Below are positions 37,601-49,600 of a stretch of 64,000 nt of DNA, piece after piece. The stretch is from Tridacna crocea (Eukaryota; Mollusca; Bivalvia; Cardiida; Cardiidae). The notes under the pieces were generated by a model that was not told where the DNA came from, did no database searches, and saw only the letters and a program-made list of their open reading frames with translations. The position numbers were made by a program, and so were the translations under genes. Position 1 is the stretch's first letter. Each line of letters begins with the position of its first letter. The stretch covers positions 45,767,159 to 45,831,158 of the forward strand of contig OX031059.1 in NCBI GenBank assembly GCA_943736015.1. Reading direction: 5' to 3'.

Positions 37601-40600
37601 AGAATGATATGGAGTGCAACACGCGAAAAGGGTCATTCGGACATTTGCGTAAAGTGTCACCTGTGATCAGCGTGTGCACTCCGCGCAGGCTAATCCGTAA
37701 CGACACTTTCCGATTTTATGTGATTTTCTGTTTTACGCAACTCTACTGTAACACAAAATCTAATGTAGTCGTAAAGTGCCGTCTCGGATTAGCATGCGTG
37801 GACTGCGCAGGCTAATCCGAGACGACACTTTACGCAAATGTCCGAATGCACCTTTTCGCGTGTTGCACTCCATATGTAGTTCCATAAAATAAAAAGATAA
37901 TATAGGTTAAAGAACTGGCTGAAAACGAGTAAAGATGTATCCTAAAATCAGCAGGTTGATGGTTCTTTACAACGAATAATGATAGTCATTGTATCAGGAT
38001 TAATTCCTGTTTTACTTCTGATCATTATTTTGATGATGGTTATGTAGAAAAGCAGTGCTCATTGACTTGGAAATAATATTGTGCAAAGCACTAGTAAAAG
38101 AAACTGCAGGAAAGCAGCATTGACTTGGAAATAATATTATGCAAAGTACTGGAAAAGGTTATGTGGGAAAGCAGCATTGACTTGGAAATAATGTTATGCA
38201 AAGCACTGATAAAGGTTATGTGGGAAAGCAGCATTGACTTGGAAAAAATATTGTGCAAAGCACTGGTAAAGGTTATGTGGGAAAGCAGCATTGACTTGGA
38301 AATAATATTGTGCAAAGCACTGGTAAAAGTTATGTGGGAAAGCAGCATTGACTTGGAAATAATATTGTGCAAAGCACTGGTAAAGGTTATGTGGGAAAGG
38401 ACCATTGACTTGGAAATAATATTGTGCAATGCACTGGTAAAAGTTATGTGGGAAAGCAGCATTGACTTGGAAATAATATTGTGCAAAGCACTGGTAAAGG
38501 TTATGTGGGAAAGGACCATTGACTTGGAAATAATATTGTGCAAAGCACTGGTAAAGGTAATGTGGGAAAGGACCATTGACTTGGAAATAATATTGTGCAA
38601 AGCACTGGTAAAAGTTATGTGGGAAAGCAGCATTGACTTGGAAATGATATTGTGCAAAGCACTGGTAAAGGTTATGCAGGAAAGGACCATTGACTTGGAA
38701 ATAATATTGTGCAATGCACTGGTAAAAGAAACTAACTGTACCAGCTGATGCAGTGTAACTGAAATAACCCTTTACCAAATGATAAAATTTTAGACTTTTC
38801 CGAATTGAAAGCATTTTGAGACTATAAATAAGGTATAATTCAAAATATGAAAGCTGCCTGTCAAAAAGCTGCCTGTAGAAAACATTTTGGGAAAAGGAGA
38901 AAATGCTAGTGACCAGTAAAGGCCCTCTTCCTCAGGTTTGTTAAAAGTCAGAATTATGTGGTAAAGGGATAACCTAACATTAACTGACCACTATTTTTTA
39001 TTGCACTTTTAACACAGCTTCTGTTTTGAAATCATTGAAAGAAGGAAGCAAAGTGGTGGCAGAATATTTAGTGAAAGACCAAAATATCACATACCCAGGA
39101 GTTATTATGGCTTGATTTTTCATGAAGTATTAAAGGGTTGGTCTGAAATCAGACTATTAGTCTCAAATCACCTGATCTTGTTGTTAAGTTTTTACTGCAT
39201 CACCTAATGTTTAACCCTTTCCCAAACAACAGATTTTAGACTCTTCCAAACTCAAAGAGTTTGCAGACGACAATTTCAGATTTGATAAAAATGGAAGAAA
39301 GTTCTCCAAATGGGTAGAAAACACTGTGGGAAAAGGAGAAATTGCTCGTTATGAGCAATTTCTCCTTTTCCCACAGTGTTTTCAAAAGACTTGTACTGCA
39401 GACATGTAAAAATAAGGGCTTGTTTGGGAAAGGGTTAACCCAGCATACCAAAAGGGATGTAAAAAGAGATTGGCAGTTTCCTCTGATTTCGAAAAAAAAT
39501 TGAAGTTAAAAGAACAAATTTCTGAAGTTGTCAACAATATTTTAAAAGAGCTTTTGTGTTGGTGGGAAAAATTTACTAGAAGGTTGAGCCACCCGTTATT
39601 CAACAAATTAATTTAGTGCTTAAACTTTGACCCTACTTTGAATAGTACAATTCCTGGGGTGTTTCTTGTAAAATTTTGCAGAGTAGCCAGTTCATATTTT
39701 ACTTAACCCTTTCCTACACAATACCAACTTAAGACGACCTTGAGAAACCGGACTTTTAAAAACATTGTGGGAAAAGGAGTATCAGCATTTTCTCCTTTTC
39801 CCACAAAGTCTTCTACCTATTTTCTACATCTTCCACATTAGCAACATGGAACTGTGTGTCTACATATGCTTTGGATTTGGATGGGTCTAAAATTTTAACA
39901 TGTGGAAAAGGGCTTACTAAAAATCTTAACCCTTTTTTCATTAAGCCTATCCGTTTTTGTTTTGTTACTGATGCTCTCAGATTGTATTGATTGGTGATTA
40001 ACTCTGTACCTCACTTCAAAATTTCAGATTTGAACTTAACCATAAGGTTCAAATGATGATATTTGTATTTGAAATGGTTACATGGGAAAGGAAGACGATG
40101 TGGGCTACCAAGTTTCTTCCTGGTCCAGTAATATTTTAAAACAGTATTTTTCCCCGCAGTTTTTTAAAACATGGGATTGTGAACATGACACATTATTCAA
40201 AATACACTCCACTATTGCTGAAAGCTTTATAAATATATTTGAATGAGCAATTGATAGCAGGACAGCTATTTGCAATTATCCTTTGCTTCTGTTTAAAAGT
40301 TTGTTCTTTGTTACACACTCCTTTATGTACTTGAATAGGTTACTTTTTTCCAATCTTTACAATTGAGACCATCTTTGACCAGACCACAAAATATTGTATA
40401 AGCAATTTGGGGGAGAAAAAAAAAATGAAGGAACAGAAAAGAAAATAGGTTTTTTTTAATAAGACAGAGATTAGTTACAAGATTTTAAGTCTGACTTTTG
40501 ATCCTCAACCTTTTGTTATAATTTTCTCCAGTTTCCTGGCTGATATGCTTTCTTTTGAATTAATGACAAAAGCTGTACAGGGTGCTTGATAGAAAGGTTT

Positions 40601-43600
40601 AATTTTACATTTTCAGAACTTGGTTCCAGAGGCCACTGAAGTCTTTCTCAGTAATTAAAAGTCGTCATGATGCTGTGGACTTTTTCTCCAACCCAAGGAA
40701 CTTTGAGTTGTTCAGCACCTTGCAAGATGCATTAAAACATACGAAGAACATTACGGTAAATGATTTGTAGTTTTAATTACTTTATTTGAATACTCTTCAC
40801 CTCGTTTTGCTTTGTGATTCTTTAGCTCAGCTATTTTGGTAGAAAAAAATGGAGGTATCATTATAATTGCTGTCATACAAAAACTTTGACATCTCACAAT
40901 GTCATTACTGAAGGTATTTACTTTAAACTTAGACTAGTTGTTAATTATCAAAAGGGGATACATGTACAACAAGGGCATGTAACCATTCAGTTTTTATTAC
41001 ACAGTTGATAACTTTTTGACTGAAAACATCAACTAGAATATATTTTTTTCTCAAAGCAACTGCAGCCAAGGGTAGGCACTAGTATGCTGTACTCTTGTTA
41101 TGAGCATGGGGTGTGTTTGGTTGGTGTTTAGTGCCATTTTTGGCATCATTTCAGTTATACTGTGGTGGCCTTTGCTGCATCTATCTACGCTTTCCTGCAG
41201 TTTCATTTATTGATACTTTCTACAATATTACTCCCAAGCCACTTGCTGCTTTTCTTTGTAACCATTGTCAAAACAGTCATCAGTTGTGAGAGAAGAATGA
41301 AGCTGTTGCAATGACAGACCACCAGTAATTCTTTGAAAAAAATTGATTATGATGAACACAGACTTTGTTCTGTATTACTTGTAATGGAAAAATCTCAGAA
41401 TTTGTTGATCAATTATGAGGATCAATTATGAGAAGCAAGTAAATGTTTTTTTTACCCAAAAAAAACCATCACTTTGCGTAAGTAAGTGTGTTGGTCGCAT
41501 ACTTGGTTAGCCTTAAAATAGTGTTTTATTATAACCCTTTCGCAAACAGCAAAATTTTGGACTAGACCAAATTGAAAATGTTTGCAGACTACAGATCAAG
41601 TGTAATGTAAATGATGATTTTTGTCTATGAAAGAGTAGAAAACCCTGTGGGAAAAGGAGAAAATGCTGGTTACCAGGATTTTCTCCTTTTCCTACAGTAT
41701 TTTCAAAAGCATTCTTTCCAAGCATCATTAAAATCAGGGATTGTTTGGGAAAGGTTTAGCCAAAAATTAATGTTAAGATATGAAAGCTAGATTTGATATA
41801 TTTACAGAGAGTTCTTTCCAGAATGAAACAGTCACATATATCTGTTGGTGATTGGCAGGCTCTGTACAAGGTAAACCAAGGGTTGCATTTATTAATGGAT
41901 TTATTATTCTAATTCTGAAAACTATGTGAAGCAGTCTTACTGGCTTAGGCAGAATGTTGTTCCCTAAATTAGAGATGAATACAGCTCAGGGTCCATATTC
42001 ACTGACCATTCTTAATTACATTTTTTGTCAAATTCTCAAGAATTGTCTAAATGTATGAAAATTTATGATTGACTAAATCATAAACCAAAGGGTTTAGCTA
42101 ATCAGAAATTGTGCTACTGTCTTAATCCAAAATAAGATTAAGAATGTTGTTTTGTGAAAGCATGCACAGGCTTTTGTAGATTATTCACTCTAGCAAAGTA
42201 GGGTTGCCACTTTCTTTCTCAGGATACAGGTTTACTTCTCTCACTACCAAAGGGGAACAACTGCAGTGAAGACTTTCTTGTAACTTTGTATTGTTTTGAG
42301 AATCAAAGGGCCAAACAGTGGACATCAGAAATCTAAAATCTGATTGCTCTGATCTGTTTTAAAATTAGTTACACATTTTTGCAAAATGTTTAAGTTTATA
42401 TGTTGCCCCCAACCATAAAAGGGTTACAACCATAACTGATGAAGTAAATGTATGCTTTCGTTTAAACCAAACGGATATATGTTCAAAAGCTTTGCTTTTG
42501 GTGAATACATCTGAAACCTAAACGATTGCTGTCTGAAGGTGTAGAAAAACTCTAAATCTTGACTTTGTTCATCAGGGAAATTAGAACATGTAACCTCCCT
42601 AGCACTAATAAAAGTTTCTTCTTTTTCTGTCATATGTCAAAACTGGATTAAATACTCAATCTGATATACCAGGCTTACAGAGCAGGTTCTGTAGAGGAAG
42701 GAGATTGCTTAGAACCTGCAAGCTTGTCTGTGATCTATGCTATCAGATATTTTATGAAACAGATTAAAATTTCTATGAAATTGGAACTACAGAGCTTTTG
42801 AGCTAAAAGAATCTGATACCAAAGCTAGTAAACCTTACCAAGACATCTAAATATTTATATGGCTTGCAAGATGTGAAAAGGGGCATTTGGACATTTTTGT
42901 AAATTGTCTTCTCGGATTAGCCTACACAGTCTGCGCAGGCTAATCTAAGACAACACTTTACAACTGTGCTACAGTGGACTTGGGCAAAACAGAAAAATTA
43001 CATAAATACAAAGAGTGTTGTTTCTGATTAGCCTGTGAGGACTGCGTAGGCTGATCTGACACAACACTTTACGCAAATCTCTGAATGCCTCTTTTTGCTG
43101 TTGCAAGCCATATGGCATTGTAGATGCCATAATGGCATTGTAGAAGCTTTCTACCATATATGGTTTTCAGCATAATTATCTTCTATGTATGATTTTCTTC
43201 TTCAGACAGTCTATAGTGCAACTTGCATTAAAGAAATCTGTTATATGCAGCCACAATCGATTCAAATTTTCAAAAAGGTAACTTTATTTTTATATATTAT
43301 AGCTCTGGCATCTTCTGTGCATTGTTTGTGTCTTGCAAGAATTTTGACTTTTTCAAAAACTGACATTTTATAAAATTACTGATATTCAGGAGATATTTAT
43401 TTCAAACTTAAACTAGTTGTCAAACATCAGGAGGAAACTCATACAATAAGGGCAGTCAACCATCTAAGTATTTCTGACAAAGCTATGACCCTTTTTTTTT
43501 TACTTAAAATTTTACCGGAAATCAAGCATCCATCGGGGGTTTTACCTGTTCAGCTTGAAGTTGGAAATATAACCCTTTACTCCGTAGATACTCATTTCTA

Positions 43601-46600
43601 CGCATTGCTTGTAGGAGCCTTTGGAAAACATTGTGGCAAAAGGTGAAATTGCTTGTCATGAGCAATTTCACCTTTTGCCACAATGTTTTCTATGCTATCA
43701 AAAGGTGTCATATACACATAAGAAACGGCTTCATCCTTGCTGTCACTTAGGGTCAATGAAAGCTACAACAGAAATGCCTTATGAGTACATTGCACTGTAT
43801 GATTCAGTGAGATAAAATGGATTCTGTGAATCCATAATTATGATGATGCCATGCTTGTAATAATGCAATACTCCTCCCCCCCCCCCTCCCCCCCCCTCCT
43901 TTTTTTTTTCCCCAGAGTGCTGCTCAAGTATGCGCCAATGGAATGTTGTAGTGCTTTACTTAATTATGTCTCCCTTGGACAGGATTATGAGACATTTTTT
44001 TTCCCTATGCGTCAGTCTGTCTGTCACAAATCATTTCTGCTCTGTAACTCCAAAACTTCTAAGATGTTTTGATAAAATTAACACATTTTAAAAGCACCCT
44101 GAGAGGAAGTGTCATGCACAACAACCATACCTCAGGCTTGAATATTTATTGAGTTGTTTCCCTTTGATTAGTTTCCATACTCATTTTACATAGAACTCCC
44201 TGTCTGCTCTATAACCCGAAAAGCTTTACAGAAAAATGACCATTATTTCAGTCAGAAACTGCCTTGGTGATATATCAGTCCTTCCTACACCAAAAAGGGG
44301 GAGACATCGTTTTTTTTTTTGTAGGAAAATAAGTTCTAGTGATTCATTGTCTATCATCCTGACTAAGAAGATGGGTGAGAATATTGTGGGAAGGTGAGAA
44401 AGTGCACTCTCTCTTTTGCTCTTTTAACCCTTTACCAAACAATCCTGGAAGATAAGGCTTTTGAAAACATTGTGGGGAAAAGAAAAATGCTGATAACAAA
44501 CACTTTCTCCTTGTCCCATAATGCTTTCTACTCTATCAGAGAGCTAAAGCTTACTTATTCCAATTTTGAGAATGTAGTCCACAGATGTTTTGAATTTGAA
44601 AGACTGTAAATTTCCTTGTTTGGGAAAGGGTTAAGTAAAAATCTAATCACATGAGTCATTTTATTTGTCCTCTACAAATTCTTTTTCTTTGGATTCTGGA
44701 ATGGTTTTGTAAGATAAAGAGTTAATTAATCTCATTAAGTGTTATTGTATGACAGGTTGTGGAAAAGTTCACTGATGATCTAAAAAGGGTCACAAATCTG
44801 ATTGATATGATAGTGAGTATTGTTTATCTGATTCTTATATCTTTTCATCCTCACTAGAAGGAAGAACTTTTGACTGAATGGAAAGCATTTCTGGACAACT
44901 TATCAAGTGTGGCTTAAATGATCTGTATTGTCTTTTGTAGAACAGAAAATGCTGTGGAAGAAGGAGAAAATCGATATTAACTCATTACCACACAATCCCT
45001 ACTTTTGAGAAAGAAGCCTTTAGAAAACGTTGTGGGAAAAGGAGAAAATGCTGGTAACCAGCATTTTCTCCTTTTCCCACAATGTTTTCTACCCCTCACA
45101 AAACAAATTTCAAATTTTCAGTCACTTTTATTTTATCGTCTGCAAACGCTTTCAACTTGGACCAATCTAAAATATTGTTGTTTGGTAATGAGTTAATTTG
45201 ACCACGGCAAAAGCAATTGGAGGAGTAAATTTAGTATGGCACAAGTGATGGTACATGCCTGTCTTTAAAATGGTAGGAAACATTGTGGGAAAGAGGGAAG
45301 AAAAGCTGGTTATCAGTATTTTCTTTTCTCATATTTTCAAAACTTCCATTCTAAGTGGTTGTTAAAACAAGGGATTGTTTTGCAAAAAGTTGCATTGTTT
45401 AGCATTCAGTTGGATTGGATAGAAATACATCAGAGCTAGAAATTCAGTGTATGGATGTTTTGCTCTTATTGTCACTGTTGTTGCGCAGGATGAACGTTTA
45501 TCATATTGCTAGAAAAAAAATGAGTACAGAGTTACCCCATGTGTTGTTGTAACCATGTGCCTGTTATTTCAAAGAAAGATTTTAAATGGGCACCTGCACA
45601 TGATTTGTCATTATGTAACTAAAAAAAAAATTAAAAAAGAATTTTTGTCAATTGTAAGTCTATAATTCATGAAGTATTTCATTTCAGTTACACAACATTT
45701 GCTTTTTTCCTTCCTTTTGGCTCTTTATAGTCTGTTCCTGTTTCCATGATTACCCAAATACCGTTACTCTATTTGAAGGAATTTTTTCCCTTTTGCCACA
45801 GTGTTTTCAGAAGAAATCTTTTGCTTGTGAGCAAAAGCTACCAATTATTGATATATTTTGTATGTTTATTTTTTATCTACACTATTATCCCTTTACCACA
45901 CACTGCACACAGTCCCAAGTGTTACTGACCCTTTTGCAAAATCTTTTTGAAAACATTGTAGTAAAAGAAGAAAATGGTAGTAACTTTTTTATCTGCTTTT
46001 CCCACGTTGTTTTTTGTCCTATCAAAGATGAATTCCATCATTTTAACCATAATTGCCTGCAAATGGTTTCAACTTTGATAAGCTTGATAAGTATATCTTT
46101 CTATTGTGTGGTAAAGAGTTAACAAGTGAGTGTGATGTAATATTTTTATTTTCATTGTAGGTTGATATTCCTGAGTCGGCACAACAGGGACGTTTTGTTG
46201 TGAAACCTCATGTTGATGAAAATCTGGACAAATGTAACTTTCAATTTTTAGCTCCACTGGCCAAAGGCCAGCGGGCTTATGTCATGGCCCAGTGTCCATC
46301 ATGCATACGTGTGTGCGTGCGTGTGTCCGCGCGTGTGTCATTTTTTATTTCAAACATCTTCTTCTCTGAAACTACCCTTCCAATTTTGATGAAACTTCAC
46401 AGAAATGAACCTGTGATGGTCCTCTTCAGAATTCCTAGAAAGAATTTTATTCCTTCAAAAACTCTGGTTGTCATGGCAACAAAAGTGAAAAATATTGAAG
46501 ATTTTTAAAAATCTTCTTCTCTGAAACCATAGGGCCTAGGGCTACCAAATTTGGCATGCAGCTTTATCTAGTAGACCTCTACCAAGTTCCTTCAAATAAT

Positions 46601-49600
46601 AGCCCTGGGATCAAAATTGGCCCTGCCCCGGAGTTCACAAGTTTTATATGGGCTTATATTGGGAAAACTTTAAAATCCTTGTGGTACCTAGCCATAGTGC
46701 CTAGGGCTACCAAAGTTGACATTTAGCTTTATCTAGTAGACCTCTACCCAGAGTGCCCAGATGATAGCCCAGTGGTCAAATTTGGCCGACCCTGGGGGTC
46801 ACAAGTTTTATATGGGCTTATATGGGGAAAACTTTAAAAATCTTCTTGTACCAAGCCATAAGGCCTAGGGCTACTCAATTTTGCATCTAGCTTTATCAAG
46901 TTGTTGTGTACCAAAGGTGCCCAAATTGTAGCCCTGGGATTAAATTTGGCCCCGTCCTAAGGGTCACAACTTTTACATGGGCTCATATTGGGAATTTTTT
47001 AAAAATCTACTTGTACCTAGTCATAAGGCCTAGGGCTACCAAATCTTGCATGTAGCTTATCTAGTGGGCCTCTACCAGGAGGGCCCAAATAAAAACCTTA
47101 GGGTTAAGTTTGTCCCCACACCAGGGGTCACAAGTTTAACATGGGCTTTTGTGGTGAAAACTTTCTAGCTCATCTTTTTACTAACCATAATAAAGACTAT
47201 GGCCACTAAATTTAGCCCTGTCTCATGGATTATATGTTTTACAAGGCCTTTCATTGAGAAAACTTTGAAAATCTTCTTGTTTATAACCACACATTCTAGA
47301 CCTGTATTATTTGGAATGAGGCTTTATCTTGCAGATCTCCACCAGGATTCAAGTAATCATAGCTTTGCTGTCAACATTGTGGGAAAAGGAGAAAATGCTG
47401 GCTACCAGCATTTTCTCCTTTTCCCACAGTGTTTTCCAAAAGTTTCTTTCTCAGGGTCGTCAAAAGTAGGGATTGGGTAAGTAAGCACCAAACATATCAG
47501 TTCATCCTCTTTTGACAACTGAAGGTACACTCCTCTGATAATCAGAAAAGGTATTATCTGATAGGTTTACTAGAACAAGCAGGTGTTATACATCCAAGAT
47601 CAACTGCATCTATGTCTGATCATGGTCTACACCCTCAAGAAATGTGCCTATTTTTGCCTATAGTGTTGAAAGATATAATGCATGTAAGTGTGTTTATCAA
47701 AATGTAGTGTAAGAGGCAATAACTGTACAAAAGAATGGGACGCTGATTCCATTATTTTCTTTTGAAATCTGTGTATTTAATCAAAGGTCGCAAAGCTTAA
47801 GACATGTTGCTTTTGAAGACATTAATGATCACAATTATCCTGCAAAGAAGGTCCAGTCTGAGCTTCAATCTACGTTTTCCATTGTTCTGCAAGGTTTTCC
47901 AATTAAAACAGCTTTCAAATTACTTTACAGGAGTGTTTGTACATACCATCAATTTCAGTTTTATTACAAGTGTAACTTGAGTGTCAAAAGATATGAAACA
48001 AAAGTGATTGAATTATTTTTTCTTATTGTTGTTTCAGTAAAGAGAACATTTGAAGGTTTGCCTGACTTTTTGTCAACAGCTGCTCAGGAAGAACTGAACA
48101 AACTTGGGGATGATGTGTCTGAGTGCACTGTCCTCTATATGCCACAGGTAGGCTTCCTCTGCTCTACTGCTTTGCCTGTTCTTCCTTTCTGTGAAAAAAA
48201 AAAATATAAAAAAAAATCCTGACAGAAATGACTCTAACCTTTCCCTGCAATAGGCATTGAATTAGCCATTTAACCCTTTACCAAACGACAAAATTTAAGA
48301 AAATCCAAATTGAAAGCATTAGCAGACGACAACATTAAGGTGACAAAAAAATTGAAATTTGTTTTCTGAAGGGTAGAAAACATTGTGGAAAAAGGGAGAA
48401 AATGCTGGCTACCAGCATTTTCTCCGTTTCCCATGTTTTCAAATGGCTTCTACCACAGGGTTGTCAAAAGTCATCATTGTGTGGTAAAGAGTCAATTGAT
48501 TTTAAGATGCAGTCATTTTTTTATACGCCCGTCGAAGACGGGACGTATTATGGGATCACCCGTGGCGGGCGGGCGGGCGGGCGGGCGTCCGGGCGGGCGG
48601 GCGGCATCCAGTTCTTTGTCCGGAGCATATCTCCAAAACTATTCTAGCTAGGGTTATGAAATTTCATGGGTGGATACATCTTATCGAGGGGGAGTGCAGT
48701 GTGCAGGAATCATAACTCTAGCTTGCTTAATTTTTGAGTTATTGCCCTTTGTTGTTTTTCATACTTGAATTTTGTCCGGAGCATATCTCCAAAATTATAC
48801 TAGCTAGGGTTATGAAATTTTATGGGTGGATAGATCTCATTGAGGGGGAGTGCAGTGCGCAGGATTCATAACTCTAGCTTGCTTAATTTTTGAGTTATTG
48901 CCCTTTGTTGTTTTTCATACTTGAATTTTGTCCGGAGCATATCTCCAAAACTATACTAGCTAGGCTTATGAAATTTTATGAGTGGATAGATCTTATTAAG
49001 GGGAAGTGCAGTGCGTAGGAATCATAACTCTATCTTGCTTAATTTTTGAGTTATTGCCCTTTGTTGTTTTTCATACTTCATTTTTGTCCGGAGCATATCT
49101 CCAAAACTGTACTAGCTAGGGTTATGAAATTTCATGGGTGGATAGATCTCACCGAGGGGGAGTGCAGTGTGCAGGAATCATAACTCTTGCTTGCTTAATT
49201 TTTGAGTTATTGCCCTTTGTCGTTTTCCATACTTGAATTTTGTCCGGAGCATATCTCCAAAACTATACTAGCTAGGGTTATGAAATGTCATAGGTGGATA
49301 GATCGCACTGAGGGGGTGTGCAGTGCGTAGGAATCATAACTCTTGCTCACTTAATTTTTGAGTTATTGCCCTTTGTCGTTTTTCATAATTTAATTTCGTC
49401 CGGAGCATATCTCCAAAACTATACTAGCTAGGGTTATGAAATTTCATGGGTGGATAGATCTCACCGAGGGGGAGTGCAGTGCACAGGAATCATAACTCTT
49501 GCTTGCTTAATTTTTGAGTTATTGCCCTTTGTCGTTTTTCATACTTGAATTTTGTCCGGAGCATATCTCCAAAACTATACTAGCTAGGGTTATGAAATTT

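Noticed and set aside
38045..38735. CRISPR-like appearance (regular repeats)
   Set aside because: Units are contiguous without unique spacers, in an animal intron, and derive from a SINE.
38091..38814. Three overlapping ~207-residue frames on both strands with 19-residue repeats
   Set aside because: The DNA is a 57-bp tandem repeat. Because 57 is divisible by three, any frame lacking a stop in one unit stays open through the array. Opposite strands are open equally, so there is no evidence of coding.
46200..46508. 102-residue + strand frame
   Set aside because: It reads from exon 15 in a wrong frame into the 46249 repeat element.
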